The translations under genes and the position numbers were made by a program. A stretch of DNA of 64,000 nt, taken from NCBI RefSeq assembly GCF_001723175.1, contig NC_064656.1, forward strand, positions 496,001 through 560,000. The letters are read 5' to 3'. Origin of the DNA: Penicillium oxalicum. Lineage: Eukaryota > Ascomycota > Eurotiomycetes > Eurotiales > Aspergillaceae. Shown here piece by piece: positions 22,301 to 32,244 of this stretch. The notes under the pieces are model-generated. The model had not been told where the DNA came from, did not search any database, and saw only the letters and a list, made by a program, of their open reading frames with translations. The stretch's first letter is position 1. Each line of letters starts with the position of its first letter.

Positions 22301-22708
22301 CTTGATATCAATGCGATTCTCATCGTCGTCCGAAGACCCGCCTCGGTAAGTGGGACCGTCATCCATGTTGAATGTAGGAGTTCGTTTGGTAGGTCGAACA
22401 GTGGTGACGGGAGGACGAAACGATGTACCAGAAGGGGCCATGAGCGAGCTTAAAAGGCCGCCACGGGGACGCTGGGGTGGAGGAGATGAGGCAGATGCAA
22501 TAGGCGAGGAGGCAGCAACTTGGACGGTTGGATTGTTTTGACGTGAATAGGGCAAGTCAACCAGCTGTGTTGCCTGGGTCAATCGTTGTGAGGGAGTGGT
22601 GGTATGCGCCGGCAAGGTGGCGATGGTCTCGTGGTCACCTTCATCGTCGGAGGTGCCTGGTTCAGGCTTCTTCATCCTCGTCGGAGTGTCAGGTACAGTG
22701 TCGGTCAT
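19301..22708 (-). CDS. fun30: Fun30/SMARCAD1/Fft-type SNF2 chromatin remodeller
   Basis: Intronless frame of 1135 residues. The N-terminal 550 residues are mostly disordered and charged, but contain a CUE-like ubiquitin-binding module around residues 225-275 (RILKILPTKSVQECVDAL, FDLALDLLGDE). The SNF2 ATPase begins near residue 575 with LVMKDYQIVGLNWLALLF. Walker A is ILADDMGLGKTCQVISFL (about 605) and the Walker B box reads DEGH (about 713), the form common in Fun30 proteins. The helicase C lobe has LIFSQFTMVMDILE, VRLDGRTNVEDRQ and the arginine-finger motif AHRVGQTRDVEVFRFVT. This CUE plus split-ATPase layout identifies Fun30/SMARCAD1/Fft2-3, remodellers that act in heterochromatin silencing and DNA-end resection. 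SP and TP sites in the N-terminus are plausible CDK sites. Divergent from vma21. Confidence 0.95.
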   Translation of the reverse strand: MTDTVPDTPTRMKKPEPGTSDDEGDHETIATLPAHTTTPSQRLTQATQLVDLPYSRQNNPTVQVAASSPIASASSPPPQRPRGGLLSSLMAPSGTSFRPPVTTVRPTKRTPTFNMDDGPTYRGGSSDDDENRIDIKPVMFEKTSRSPEKVAESPIRNGAGSMDRFKEITSSAFYDPSSAGIKRSADQMSPSGAPRGVATKKIRQTGPSRAQPVNAPISTLLDIADFRVKVKVERILKILPTKSVQECVDALMSANGNFDLALDLLGDESSKANGIGARDSVIEIESSEDELNAQPNRNVGHIAKQKIKARGTIQDKWAATKGHITSQKEDDGKPRGRLMRGPRSRDPTAPIDTITIDSDGSPPKKKASRLQKGPRRAPSLTPEAVLSDSEDSDVVEEDVNAGDLEQKVLRFFNTCKPHDLADIAAVPEETAELITSQQPFGSLGEVREVTAPVDENAKPKGKGKGRKAPKPIGDKIVDKCLEMWTGYLAIDALVAECEALGKPVAEEMKKWGVDVFGKRGDAELDLATLGGSHDSGIATPSSTHPSPAADDSEDEIRPVAKSRKTQSNDQSGFISQPSIMAKNLVMKDYQIVGLNWLALLFEKKMSCILADDMGLGKTCQVISFLSHLYEKGVKGPHLVVVPSSTIENWLREFSTFSPELQVRPYYANQNERAFIREQLESDRDEINVVVTTYTIAKAKVDAKFLRDMDFCVCVFDEGHMLKNSQSLLYEKLIRINAEFRLLLTGTPLQNNLQELASLLGFILPGVFKDHKDDLQAVFANKARTSDESHAALLSAQRIERAKSMLKPFVLRRKKYQVIDLPAKHSFVEYCEMKTSQRDIYDHEKEQVRQLLEDRAAGKKTGSKSANILMKLRQAAIHPLLARRHYTDAILKKMAKSCLKEDKWAASDPAIIEEELQAYNDFECHHMCLENPSSLGRYKLKNEEWMDSGKVEKLRELLTRFIANGDRTLIFSQFTMVMDILENVLETLKIEFVRLDGRTNVEDRQSILDAFHERVEIPVFLLSTKAGGAGINLACANKVVIFDSSFPQEDVQAENRAHRVGQTRDVEVFRFVTRDTIEEQIYALGQTKLALDQAVAGDDDSAASKKSEEIGMKAVENMVLADMEKQDGHNAQSKAD

Positions 22709-23223
22709 GATTTAGGCAGCGCTTGTCCTAGTCTGGCAGTCGAGGCCCGCCTCCTGTCTGATGTAATTCACCACTTTTTTCTACTTTCGTCAGGAACGCT
22801 TTTTTTCTGCCCGCGGAGACGCGAGTTGGAGACGCGCGTGAGTCACGTGATTTATATTGATTTTTTTCTTGAGCTGAAAATCCGAGTTCCTAGATTAGCG
22901 GAGCTCGAAGTTAATCTCGATGATTGAAATTCTTTCTTGAATGAGTGGTGTAGCTTGCTCTTTGACATAAGATATTGTATCCTCCTCACAGTACTTTTCC
23001 TCCCAATGATTGAATGAACTGTGCTGGGTTGGTGAGCAATTGGAGGTATGGGTCCCATGTGACCGGGAGCTTCCCTCTGGACGGGTCTCCGCAATAGATC
23101 AGATAGCCAAGCTCCACCCACTCTGATACATGTGGGCGGCGAATCCTCTGATTTTCCGCACGAAATTAAGACAACTCTGACTATTGGATTTGCAATTGGA
23201 TCATTGCATTCATCCCCAAAAAA
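22709..23223. other. Divergent promoter region, fun30 and vma21
   Basis: 515 bp between start codons. A GTCACGTGA palindrome (E-box-like) lies at about 22843-22851. No further gene seen. Confidence 0.55.
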
Positions 23224-23668
23224 ATGTCTGCTCGTCGTCCCCATGGACAAAGCTATGCCGATGCTGCAGCCCAGCCGGCCCAGGGCAGTGACTCCGACAC
23301 CACACCAGCTGTTCCCGCGTACGTGCGCCATTCTATCCCACCCTAACAACGTGGTCCTGACTCTGGTTTATAGTGATGTGATTTACAAACTACTTGCTTT
23401 CACCGCTGCGATGGCTGTTGGTCCTATTGGTATCTACTTCCTGACTGTGAATACGATCTTCAGAGGTTCGTGCTCCTCAAAAATGACCGCCCTCTTTCCG
23501 CTGGAGTGGAAACCCAACTAAATCCAAACAGGCAACTCGACATTTGCCGGAATTGCGGCTGCTGTGGCTGCGAATGTAGTTCTTTTCGCATACATCTACG
23601 TGGCCTGGTTGGAAGATCAGGGCGATAGAAAGGCGGCCGAGAAAGCCAAGTCCAAGAAAGCGCAGTGA
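23224..23668 (+). CDS. vma21: V-ATPase assembly factor Vma21
   Basis: Exons 23224..23318, 23374..23465 and 23532..23668 give 107 residues, the usual fungal Vma21 length. Two membrane helices are evident ([20 protein letters not shown] and [20 protein letters not shown]) joined by the conserved loop VNTIFRGNSTF. The C-terminus ends in Lys-Lys-Ala-Gln, a KKXX retrieval signal that fits ER-Golgi cycling. Vma21 escorts the assembling V0 sector of the vacuolar ATPase out of the ER. Introns of 55 and 66 nt interrupt the Ala codon before DVIYK and the Gly codon of RGNS. Shares an upstream region with fun30. Confidence 0.94.
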
Positions 23669-24087
23669 ACAGCTTGGCGTTTTCGAAAATTTCTGTTTGT
23701 TTTTTTTTGTCCTCCTTGAAAGAAGAGAATCATTGTTCCTAAGCCACATTTCCCGCCATCTCACAGCCCAAACAGTCTTGTCACGGTGCTGGGGGCTTCG
23801 AAGTCGACTCTAGCCGCCGTGAGTGCCAGAATCGATAATGAGTCTACAGTTTAATCTCTGGCTATAGGCATTCTCTTCAAACTTCAGTCTAGGCTCTATG
23901 AAACTCCAATTGCGCCTCAAAAAGCTCCCAGATATCTTTTGTTTTTTTTCGCAATCTCGTGCGCACAAGAGAAGTGGTTGCGCACAGGAGGCGAGCATCC
24001 ATAGAACCCACAAGTTCTGATATCTTCAAAATACGGTATGCCCCGGAAGAACACGATTCCGAGCCCATGATTGTCATTCTGAGCTCC
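23669..24087. other. Convergent 3' regions, vma21 and CBS gene
   Basis: 419 bp between stop codons with T-rich runs near 23700 and 23940. No gene seen. Confidence 0.5.
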
Positions 24088-24687
24088 TTATGCGGGTCTG
24101 CGTTTCACAAATTCCTCCAAATCGGACTTGGTCGCCACACCGAGCACAAACTTGCGAGTCACATCCGTGACCACCGCAAACTGCTGCTTCTCACGCTTCT
24201 CCCCGTTGGGCCCGGACTCGCTCTCGAAAAACTGTTCCAGCTCTTCCAATGGGGTCTCCATGGTAATCACCTGGTAAATACCACGCTTCCGGTTGAAGCG
24301 TTGCATAGCCACGGCCACCGTATCGGTATCCTTGACGGTACCATGTTGAAGGAGTTCCTTCAGTCGGGGAATGCTCAAGTAGCCGAGGAGGGATCGCTTC
24401 GTCGCGTCAATCACGGTGAGGTGGGTGTAGTCGCGCTCGTAGGCGGTCATCATCGCAGCAGCGATCGAATCATTAGGAGAGACAGACAGCGCAGGGGGAG
24501 GGTCCAGATCTTCAACGGTTGCCTATCGATTGACCTTCATCAGTTCCCGCATTTGTTGCCGATATTAAGGAGAAGAGGGGCGGAAGCGTACCCCGCGGTA
24601 CTTGTCAGCCCAGGCGCCTTGCAGGCCGGCCGATCGGGCCTTGTTTTCACGGGCAAAGGCCTCACTGCCTGTTTGATAAGAAGCCAT
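24088..24687 (-). CDS. Small protein with paired CBS domains
   Basis: Exons 24592..24687 and 24088..24522 give 176 residues. A 32-residue N-terminal exon (MASYQTGSEAFARENKAR) precedes two CBS repeats. The first spans roughly 33-92 (ATVEDLDPPPALSVSPND through LTVIDATKRSLLGYLSI) and the second roughly 97-170 (VAVAMQRFNRKRGIYQVI through FAVVTDVTRKFVLGVATKSD). CBS pairs usually bind adenosyl ligands such as AMP or ATP and act as sensors. There is no attached enzyme or channel domain, so the partner is unknown. Short stand-alone two-CBS proteins are widespread in ascomycetes. The gene is divergent from the phosphate carrier, 443 bp between start codons. The domain call is firm; no specific function is claimed. 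Confidence 0.88.
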
Positions 24688-25130
24688 TGTATCAATAGAG
24701 AGTCGGTGTTAAGAGGGAGTTAGGAGATTAGCCGGGGAATCGTTGCGGCGTTGGTTCCGTCGTTCTGGTGCCTTTTTTTTTCGGACATTCGGCGCTTTTC
24801 CTCTTTCACCGGCGCCAAGACGACAGACCAGAAACGTCATACTCTGGGGGGCCGTTCGCCCCGTTCAGTGGAAGTCTTACGAGCCCTGCCAGTCAAGTGA
24901 CTGTCAGACTCGACTCACCTCTCTCCTGTTTCACCACCAGGACGTTCTCCAGAAATTTCTCTTTTTTTCATCACTCGCTGGCCCTCGGCGAGATATCCTG
25001 TGGTATGTGACATATACCCCAACTTCATGCTCAATCAACAATCAACCCAACCGGTCCCGATCGCTGTCTCCACTTTTATGGACCCGCACTGACAGATTCA
25101 AAGTGTGGTATTCGTTGACAATAAATCAAC
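24688..25130. other. Divergent promoter region, CBS gene and phosphate carrier
   Basis: 443 bp between start codons; T-rich tracts at 24771-24781 and 24962-24969. No gene seen. Confidence 0.5.
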
Positions 25131-26643
25131 ATGCTCCCGGACTCGGTCATCGCAGCTCTCGCGGCACAACACCCCCTGGGTGCTTTGTCAAAAGGTCGAC
25201 CTGGTGGCGAGGTAGTCAATTCTGCCACTTCTCTTCGACGAGAGCCCTTTTCCGCGTGGAGTGCGATTGATGACGTGAAAAAGACCGCCGACTCGATCGC
25301 CCACGAAGCTGCGCGGGAGTATACGGTGGCCAGCCAGAAGGCACAGGAGAAAGCGGGCCACATTGAATTATGGACTCCCAAGTACTACGCTGCCTGTACT
25401 GTGGGAGGGCTTTTGGCCTGTGTGAGTGTTATTTGCCAAATTTGAATCAATGGGGCTCTGACGGGTGGTGTAGGGTCTCACTCACACCGCGGTGACTCCT
25501 CTGGATCTGATCAAATGCCGTCGTCAAGTCGACTCCAAGCTTTACAAGAGCAACATGCAGGCTTTCACAAAAATTCGTGCCGCTGAAGGCCTTCGCGGTG
25601 TCTTTACCGGTTGGAGTCCAACTTTCTTTGGCTACAGTGTAAGCTACTGCGTCTCTCTCAGCGTACCTGTCCATCCGCGGTAATTTGGCTTACAAGGACT
25701 ATCTATCAAGGCCCAAGGTGCTTTCAAATATGGAGGCTATGAGTACTTCAAGAAGTTCTACAGTGATCTCGTTGGCCAGGAGCGTGCAGCCAAGTGGAAG
25801 ACCTCTGTTTACTTGGCAGCCAGTGCCTCTGCGGAGCTGATTGCCGACGTCGCCCTGTGTCCGTTTGAGTCGGTCAAGGTGCGTATGCAAACCACCATTC
25901 CTCCCGACATTCGAGGCACTTTTAGTGGCATGTCCGCCGTTGTGGGTAAAGAAGGTGTATCTGGGTAAGTGTGGCCTCTGAGTTCATCGCTTGTTCTCGT
26001 CGAGACCAGGGTTTAGCTGTTGAGAGGGTGTTAATCGTAACTCTTTGCTAGTCTCTACAAGGGTTTGTATCCCCTCTGGGGTCGCCAGATTCCCTACACG
26101 ATGATGAAGTTTGCATCCTTTGAGACCATTGTCGAAATGATCTACAAGAGCCTGCCCGGTCAAAAGTCCGACTATAACAAGGGAGCTCAGACCGTCGTGG
26201 CCTTTACCGGAGGTTACCTGGCTGGTATTCTTTGCGCCGTCGTCTCGCACCCTGCAGATGTGATGGTGAGCAAATTGAACGCGAACCGCCAATCTGGAGA
26301 AGCCTTTGGAGCGGCCATGAGCCGTATCTATGGTGACATTGGATTCCGCGGTCTCTGGAACGGACTTCCAGTTCGGATTGTGATGATTGGTACCTTGGTA
26401 AGTGATGATGACCATCTGAAGAGATTTGAGCCGCCAACGTCACTGACACATGTTTTCTCTCTTTTTGGTGCAGACCGGTCTTCAATGGATGATGTACGTT
26501 TGATTCCCCTCGTAGTATTCCGTGGACATGATTCGTTCTGTATCTGTTTGTTGGCTCGCTAACATTTTCGCAGCTACGACTCATTCAAGATCTTCATGGG
26601 TCTCCCCACCACTGGTGGAGGTTCCAGCGAACAGAAGAAGTAG
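25131..26643 (+). CDS. Mitochondrial phosphate carrier (SLC25A3/Mir1/Pic2 type)
   Basis: Six exons (25131..25421, 25474..25638, 25711..25964, 26052..26397, 26474..26493, 26574..26643) give 381 residues. The three mitochondrial-carrier repeats show their Px(D/E)xx(K/R) signatures: PLDLIKCRR at 106, PFESVKVRM at 203 and a degenerate PADVMVSK at 304. [32 protein letters not shown] and [20 protein letters not shown] are diagnostic of the phosphate carrier rather than other SLC25 members. About 75 residues precede the first helix, longer than in yeast, and may act as presequence. The fifth exon is only 20 nt, yet is required to read [19 protein letters not shown]. The protein imports inorganic phosphate with protons for ATP synthesis. 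Mir1 versus Pic2 orthology is not decided here. Confidence 0.95.
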
Positions 26644-28043
26644 GGAATCGGTGTCGTGTTGTAGTGCGGAGTGTGTATCTGCGTTAGCCGCCCTTTGATA
26701 GGATGGAGCTCTTCCAGTTTTAGCTTTCCTCATCTGGTCTTTACTCTTCCTCGTATAATCTACTTTTTCGCCGTCCATACATTGAACCTCTCCAAACGCT
26801 TTGTGCTCGTTTTTTTTGGGCGTGGTATAGTACGGTCTTTTTATCGCAGATGTACTTTTTTATAATGATTTTTCCTTCTTTTCTCTTTTCTGCTTTTTTT
26901 TTAGACATTTCCCGAGGTATCCAGCTTCGGTTCAGTGCTGTCTGGCTCTAACCGTTGTACCAGGACTGTAGTGTAGTGGTCTCCTCTCCTGTCAAAGTGC
27001 TGCGAAGTTCTTCGGACTCACTCGACTCCATCCGTACTTCCTCGAGCTCCAATCTCTTATCAGCCCCGTATTTTAGTCACCGACCCCACCAATCGAGCCG
27101 CCTTATCTTATCAGTCACGACGTCACCAATCGTAGGCGATCTCTGGCCAAGCCACCAACTTGATGGACGAGCACTCGAGGATGAGAGTGTCACGGATTGG
27201 ACGTGATGCACAGAAGTCATTCCCCTTCTTGTTCGTATGTCAAAGTCATCATCGGTGCCATCAGATGACGGAGACCACAGTCACGCCGAAGTTCGGTCGA
27301 CTCTCCTCCAAGGTTTGGTCAATCCTAGGGATCCTTTGCAGTGCGTAGATGCCCAAGACTAGATTAGATCCTCCATCTCCCCGACTTATTCTCGTATTCT
27401 ACAGGCCTGCTTGTGCTCCTGTTCCAATATTTCCTTATATCATATTGACTTTGGTCTTTGTATCGGTCTCTCTCTTCCTCTCTTACCCCCCTTTTCTATA
27501 TCATTTGATTAAACATATCACCACCCCAGTTCGCGACATTACCTTGACGATCAACCTCAGTCCCTCAAGTGCTGAGAGTTTCCCCCCCCTCCCAATAACT
27601 CTCCAGGTGAGTGTCCTTACGATCGGTATCTCGAGGAAGATCCGCTCGCGTACCTGCATTCGTTATGATCCCCAGTCTTGTCCCACCAGTTCCTTCACTT
27701 TTGTCTTACTGTGACACCATTCTGTCGCCCCCCCCCCCCCCCCTCCTTTTGTGCTTCTCCCATTTGCCTTTGTCTTTTACCCACACTGCACCTCTACCTT
27801 GATCAGCCCAAAAATCACGATCTGCACTGCTTCGCATTCGAAGCTATCTTGTACTGGGCAAGCTCCGCCCTTAACCTCCGCAGCTCCACTACACCACGCC
27901 TCGCCGCGCTTATCAGCCCCAACGTCAACCCATTTCACTCACGACTCGTTTCTCGTCTCACCCCTCGCGTCTTTGGTAGTCTTCGTTGAACCTATCTCTG
28001 ATTCAATTCCAGCATCTCTCTTTCCACACCCCTTCCATTCAAG
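26644..28043. other. Long upstream region of the Par32-like gene
   Basis: 1.4 kb after the phosphate carrier. The part from 27350 is CT-rich and looks like promoter and long 5' leader. It contains GATA-factor motifs (27056-27114, 27909-27915), CCAAT words near 27091 and 27127, and a 16-nt poly-C run at 27728-27743. No coding frame is supported. Confidence 0.55.
27056..27114 (-). promoter_or_regulatory. Cluster of GATA-factor (AreA-type) motifs
   Basis: CTTATCA at 27056-27062 and the doubled CTTATCTTATCAG at 27102-27114 read as GATAAG on the opposite strand, the preferred core for AreA/NreB-type nitrogen factors. A further CTTATCA lies at 27909-27915, about 130 bp before the Par32-like start codon. 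The gene's inferred link to ammonium transport makes nitrogen control plausible; binding is not shown. Confidence 0.5.
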
Positions 28044-28947
28044 ATGGTCGATCACGAACAACCAATGGTCTCGCACGGCCGTGGAGGTAAGCTCTGTCGA
28101 CCCAAGATCGATCCGCGCCTACGTCGTTACTCCTCGCCCCATAGACCATGAAAAACCTGGTTTGGGAGCGCGAAAGTCAGCATTATACGTGCTGGAGACT
28201 GACTACCTGCGCTCGATTGTGATAAATACCTAGGCCAGGGGAATATCGGTAAAGACTCGACGCAATACGTTGATGGCGAGATTGTGCGAGAAGGTATCTA
28301 CGGTGATCAGGGCGATGGCGCATACTCGGCGGGTGTAAGTCGGTTTACTAGTACTCTTCTCATGATGATCACTCCTTTTCTCCCTCTTTTCTCGGTCCTA
28401 TTGTTCCTCAAGTCTTTTTGAGTTCCTTCACCTTGTATTCACACTCGATCTGTCTCTCCTGCTCCTCCTCCCTGTTTATCGCAAACTATTTCCCCAACTT
28501 TAACCTTCAGCCCTCACTTCTCTCTCTCTCTCTCTCTCCCTCCCTCCAATCCCCAATTATCAACTCTCCTTCATTTCTAATATTAACCCACCCACTCTAG
28601 CGCGGCGGCGTCGGTAACATCGGATCCCCCCGAGTCCGTCCCACATCCAAAGTCCCCCACGACGCAGAAATGATTCCCGAACTCGCCGTCCGCAATTCCA
28701 CCGACGAAAACTATCACACCGGCGTAAGTCCACCTCCCCATCAATATCCCTCCACATACTATTCAGATTACTACAACTATATACCAATTCGTACCTATCC
28801 CCGACTAACCCCATCTCCCAGCGCGGCGGCCAGGGCAACGTCCACCTCGACCCTGAATCACGCAAGGAGAAAGAGGCAAAGAAGAAGAACCCGGTTCATG
28901 AGGGTCTGGCGGATAAATTGAAGCATAAGCTGATGGGTCGGAAGTAG
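28044..28947 (+). CDS. DUF3602 / Par32 (Amu1)-like protein with GRGG repeats
   Basis: Exons 28044..28086, 28234..28334, 28601..28723 and 28822..28947 give 130 residues. Three copies of the motif G-R-G-G-x-G-N are assembled: HGRGGQGNIG, AGRGGVGNIG and TGRGGQGNVH. A lysine-rich C-terminal tail ends HEGLADKLKHKLMGRK. Each intron falls inside or at the edge of a repeat (GRG|G, SAG|RGG, HTG|RGG). These repeats define DUF3602, the family of yeast Par32/Amu1, which inhibits the Mep1 and Mep3 ammonium transporters under TORC1-Npr1 control, probably by inserting repeats into the transporter pore in the way bacterial GlnK does. The yeast role is established knowledge; its transfer to this shorter protein is inference. 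Basic, low-complexity, no membrane segment. Confidence 0.85.
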
Positions 28948-30078
28948 TTTGGTGTGGGATTTTTGGGTCAGGAGCTCTGTCAAGGGGACCAGGGAGTGGG
29001 AGGGGGAGGGGGAGCCTCTTTATGATTATCTCTTTTTTCTTGTTTGATCTTGGTTCCCATGTTTTGCTTTTGTCAATGTTGTGTGTGTTTTTTTTGGGAA
29101 TTCGGAGAGATGTGTCAATTTGATATCCCCTTCTACATTGGAGTGGTGTTGTGGGACTCGAGCTGGAATGAGAAACGGAGATGGAAAGTGTCTTCGAATC
29201 CGTAGTTTCATAGAACACTCGGGCATTGTTCCAGGAATGTCAGAAAAGTTATAGGTTCAGCTGCTCCAGGTTCAAACGGAAGAGTCTACATTCTTCACTC
29301 TCGGATTGTGCCTAGGGGGGTTCACCAAGATATCCAGGATCATCCGGTGAGAGACAGTGTTTTTTCAGGGGATCAGACCATCATTGAAGCTCATCGATTC
29401 CATGTCAAAGTCCGGTCTAGTGGCGTACATGAAAAGGAAAGTACAGACGAGTGACTGATATGGGCCAGTTAAACGGGTCATGCGAGCCACACCCCCCACA
29501 TCACCTCCAAAGAGGAAAAAAAAAGAGGGGGGAAGCGGTACAAGAAACATCGAGGATCATGCACAAGAATGAATGCTTACACAGGACAGGCAGAATCAGC
29601 AGAAGGACTGAACTCGGCACCAAGAATGGAACCAATCAATAAAACAAAAAAGACAAGTAATCATCAACGTGTCGGGGAGTCCCGCATCTCCATATCCTAC
29701 CCAGGGAAGGACATGAGTAAAAAACCAAAACATGCATCGTGACCTCATGAACCCATAAAGAGAAGAATGAACAGCAAGCGATCAAAAGGTAGCAGTCAAG
29801 GAGAACGGAGTGGGCCATTCGAGGGAAGATTTCGCAACCCTCCCGCTTTAAAAAAGCAGATTTGCATCACACTCTCCAAGCGGCAATAGAAGGTACAATG
29901 AGGGGAAACACCGAGATAACGCCATTCCGAGCAATAACGCGCTGATTAATAGAGTGATGGGATGGTGATATATCTCTGTGGGAAGTAGTAGGTCGTTCTT
30001 CGTTCGCCGTTCATCGGTTGTCATTTGTCGAAAGTTGGATAAACGGGGGAGCGACAGTCGAGGGCATTGCCGTCATCC
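28948..30078. other. Convergent 3' region, Par32-like gene and DUF2406 gene
   Basis: 1.1 kb between stop codons. G-rich and T-rich runs but no open frame with protein character. No gene seen. Confidence 0.55.
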
Positions 30079-31545
30079 TCACCCCTTGCTGAAACGCTTT
30101 TTGAACCAACTCTTTCTCTTATCTCCATCTTGCGTCTGAGGCTTGGGCAGCGGTGGTGGTCCCTTGCTAGGCGTTCCAGCCGCCGAGGGGCCCCATCCGG
30201 GCATTGCGGAAGTGCTCGACGCGGCGCCCCTTCCTTGACCGTTCATGGCGGATGCACCATAGCCTTGAGAGCCATATCCGGGAGACCCACGCTCATCGGA
30301 CCGTTGTTGTTGCTGTTGCTGCCAGGCCTGCTGCTGCAGTTGGTCCATGGAACTGTTGAGACTGCTGGGATCGGTGGATTGTCCGTACGAGTCTGTGTAG
30401 CCCGAGCCCGATCCAGACATAGCCGCGACGTTGTCGTGCGACCGGTCATAATTCTGTTGCTGATACGCGTGGTGCCCGCCGTAGCCGTTGCCACTCTGGT
30501 CCGTTGACATTCGTGACATATGACGTGGGCGCCGACTATTGCCATTTTGATTATATGGGTAGTAACTTTCGGGGGCCTGGCTGGAACTGCCATAGCCATC
30601 GATCACGCTGCCCGGGCGGGACTGCGCGTTGCGGCCGTAGTAGGCTTGGTCGTTGTGCCCACGATTAGGGTATCCGCCATTCTGACCTGGATTTCCTTCT
30701 GTCAGTCGGAGACTCGACGTGTCCAAGAAAACGGGGCAATTCTCATACCTCCATGGTAGCTTGTTCGGCGACTGGTATAGTCGCCCATCTGCGACGCCGC
30801 ATCATCTGCTAGTCCGTGATTAGTCTTCGGACTCCCGAGTGGGGAGCGGGACACGCGCGAACGAACCCGTACGGATATATGAACCTGGACGATTGTTGAC
30901 ATAAGTGCCATAGATAGCTGCTTCGAATGAGCGGATCGTATCCAGCGGACGCTCGTGGCGTGGACGCGTGGGGTTGGACCAGTCGGGGTCGGCTGTTTGC
31001 GATTAGAAGAGAGTTCTCGCAGACCAAAATAAAATATGGAGCGTGTGAAGACAGAGAGGAGAAAACGGGGCCCACGAGCCGGACTGTATCCTGTGTGTCG
31101 AGGCCATCGGGGGGGGGGGGGGGGGGGTTACGTACTGATGGGATTGCCATACTGATCCTTGTGCTCCATTGCGCGCAGAGACCCGAGGTTGGATTTTTCC
31201 AATGCGACCGCCACTAATCCCGTCTGTCAGCTTTTTGCTTCACTGCGGGAGATGAGACTTGGATGGGGTCAAGAATGTCGATCCGGGCCCACGTGGGTCA
31301 TGGGGAGGTCAAGGAGGACCGGGAAAAGCAGGTGATAAATGATTCGCAAACCTACTGGGTTGTAATTCGTTCATTGCGACTGTCGGATCGGCCTTGGTCT
31401 GGAGACTGCGGCGATGTTTTTCCTGGGAGGATTCGGAGAGATGAGACTTGTGGCCGGAGGCGCTGGATTTATGGGATGATCCAGACTTGACGCTGAATCC
31501 ACGATTCCGGCCGGAAGATGTGGTCTGCTGCTCGGGGCCCGCCAT
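30079..31545 (-). CDS. DUF2406 family protein
   Basis: Exons 31356..31545, 31136..31213, 30873..30992, 30749..30805 and 30079..30686 give 350 residues. The conserved DUF2406 core is rebuilt across exons 1-3: KADPTVAMNELQP, ALEKSNLGSLRAMEHKDQYG, NPTRPRHERPLDTIRSFEAA and IYGTYVNNRPG. The rest is low complexity: an N-terminal Ser/Lys/His-rich region, and a C-terminal 200 residues rich in Gly, Tyr, Gln and Ser with a poly-Gln run, ending in a basic KRKSWFKKRFSKG. Yeast proteins with this domain are poorly defined phosphoproteins linked to stress and glycogen control; I claim no function here. The exon 3 end could alternatively lie slightly upstream. The acceptor of exon 4 is a tandem NAGNAG. The coding part is followed upstream by a 5.4-kb desert. 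Confidence 0.85.
31109..31127 (+). repeat. Poly-G tract (19 nt) inside an intron of the DUF2406 gene
   Basis: Nineteen consecutive G on the plus strand, hence poly-C in the pre-mRNA intron, starting about 10 nt after the GTACGT donor of exon 2. Confidence 0.9.
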
Positions 31546-32199
31546 CTTTTTAAAGAGAGACTGGTGGGCTCGTGGATTCGTGTGGGGACTTTTCGTTGGT
31601 GCTTTTCTCGCTCCTTAGCGTCTGCAATTCAAGGCAATTTCCAGGTTGACCTGGTCGGTGGAGAGTGCTGGGGGGAAGGCCTGTCACTGGGTGATCAATC
31701 GAGCGCGCTGAAACGGTGTTGATCTGCTTTGGTGCACAGAGCCTCGTGCTTTGGCGGCCGTTGTGGAGCGCGCGGTGATAGTGCAAAGTGGAAACTGCCA
31801 AGCCCGAATTTGGAGCGGAAGGGTAATCGGTGTAGAGGAAGGCAGTCGACTTATGTCGAGGGGAAACTCAGGTTGATGGGGAGGAACTTTGGCGGAGGGG
31901 AAGTGGTTGAAAGGCAAGAGAGAATGGTCGGCGTGGAAAATCCGGAGAGGGCTTGTTTTGGTTCGGGCCAAAGAGAAAAAAAAAACAAAAGTTCGACCGT
32001 GAAATGGCTGGGGACAGAAACCACGGCTGGTGGTGTGACTTTGGGTGTCGTACGGCGGAGATGGCCTTCTGCAGGCAAGTCCTCGAGCAACCAGCCACAG
32101 GTCCGTGGGTCGGGCACAATCTCTACGGATAACCCAAAAAAAGAAAGAGGGTCGACAGAGTGAAGCGACTGGTGGGGGAAAATCGAGAAAATCGAAATA

Positions 32200-32202
<3 letters not shown>

Positions 32203-32240
<38 letters not shown>
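32203..32240 (+). repeat. (GA)19 microsatellite
   Basis: Thirty-eight nucleotides of uninterrupted GA repeat, 650 bp upstream of the DUF2406 start codon. Confidence 0.95.

Positions 32241-32244
<4 letters not shown>

Noticed and set aside
29260..29280. GGTTCAAA word as a possible tRNA B box
   Set aside because: The rest of the B box does not match and no cloverleaf or A box can be drawn.
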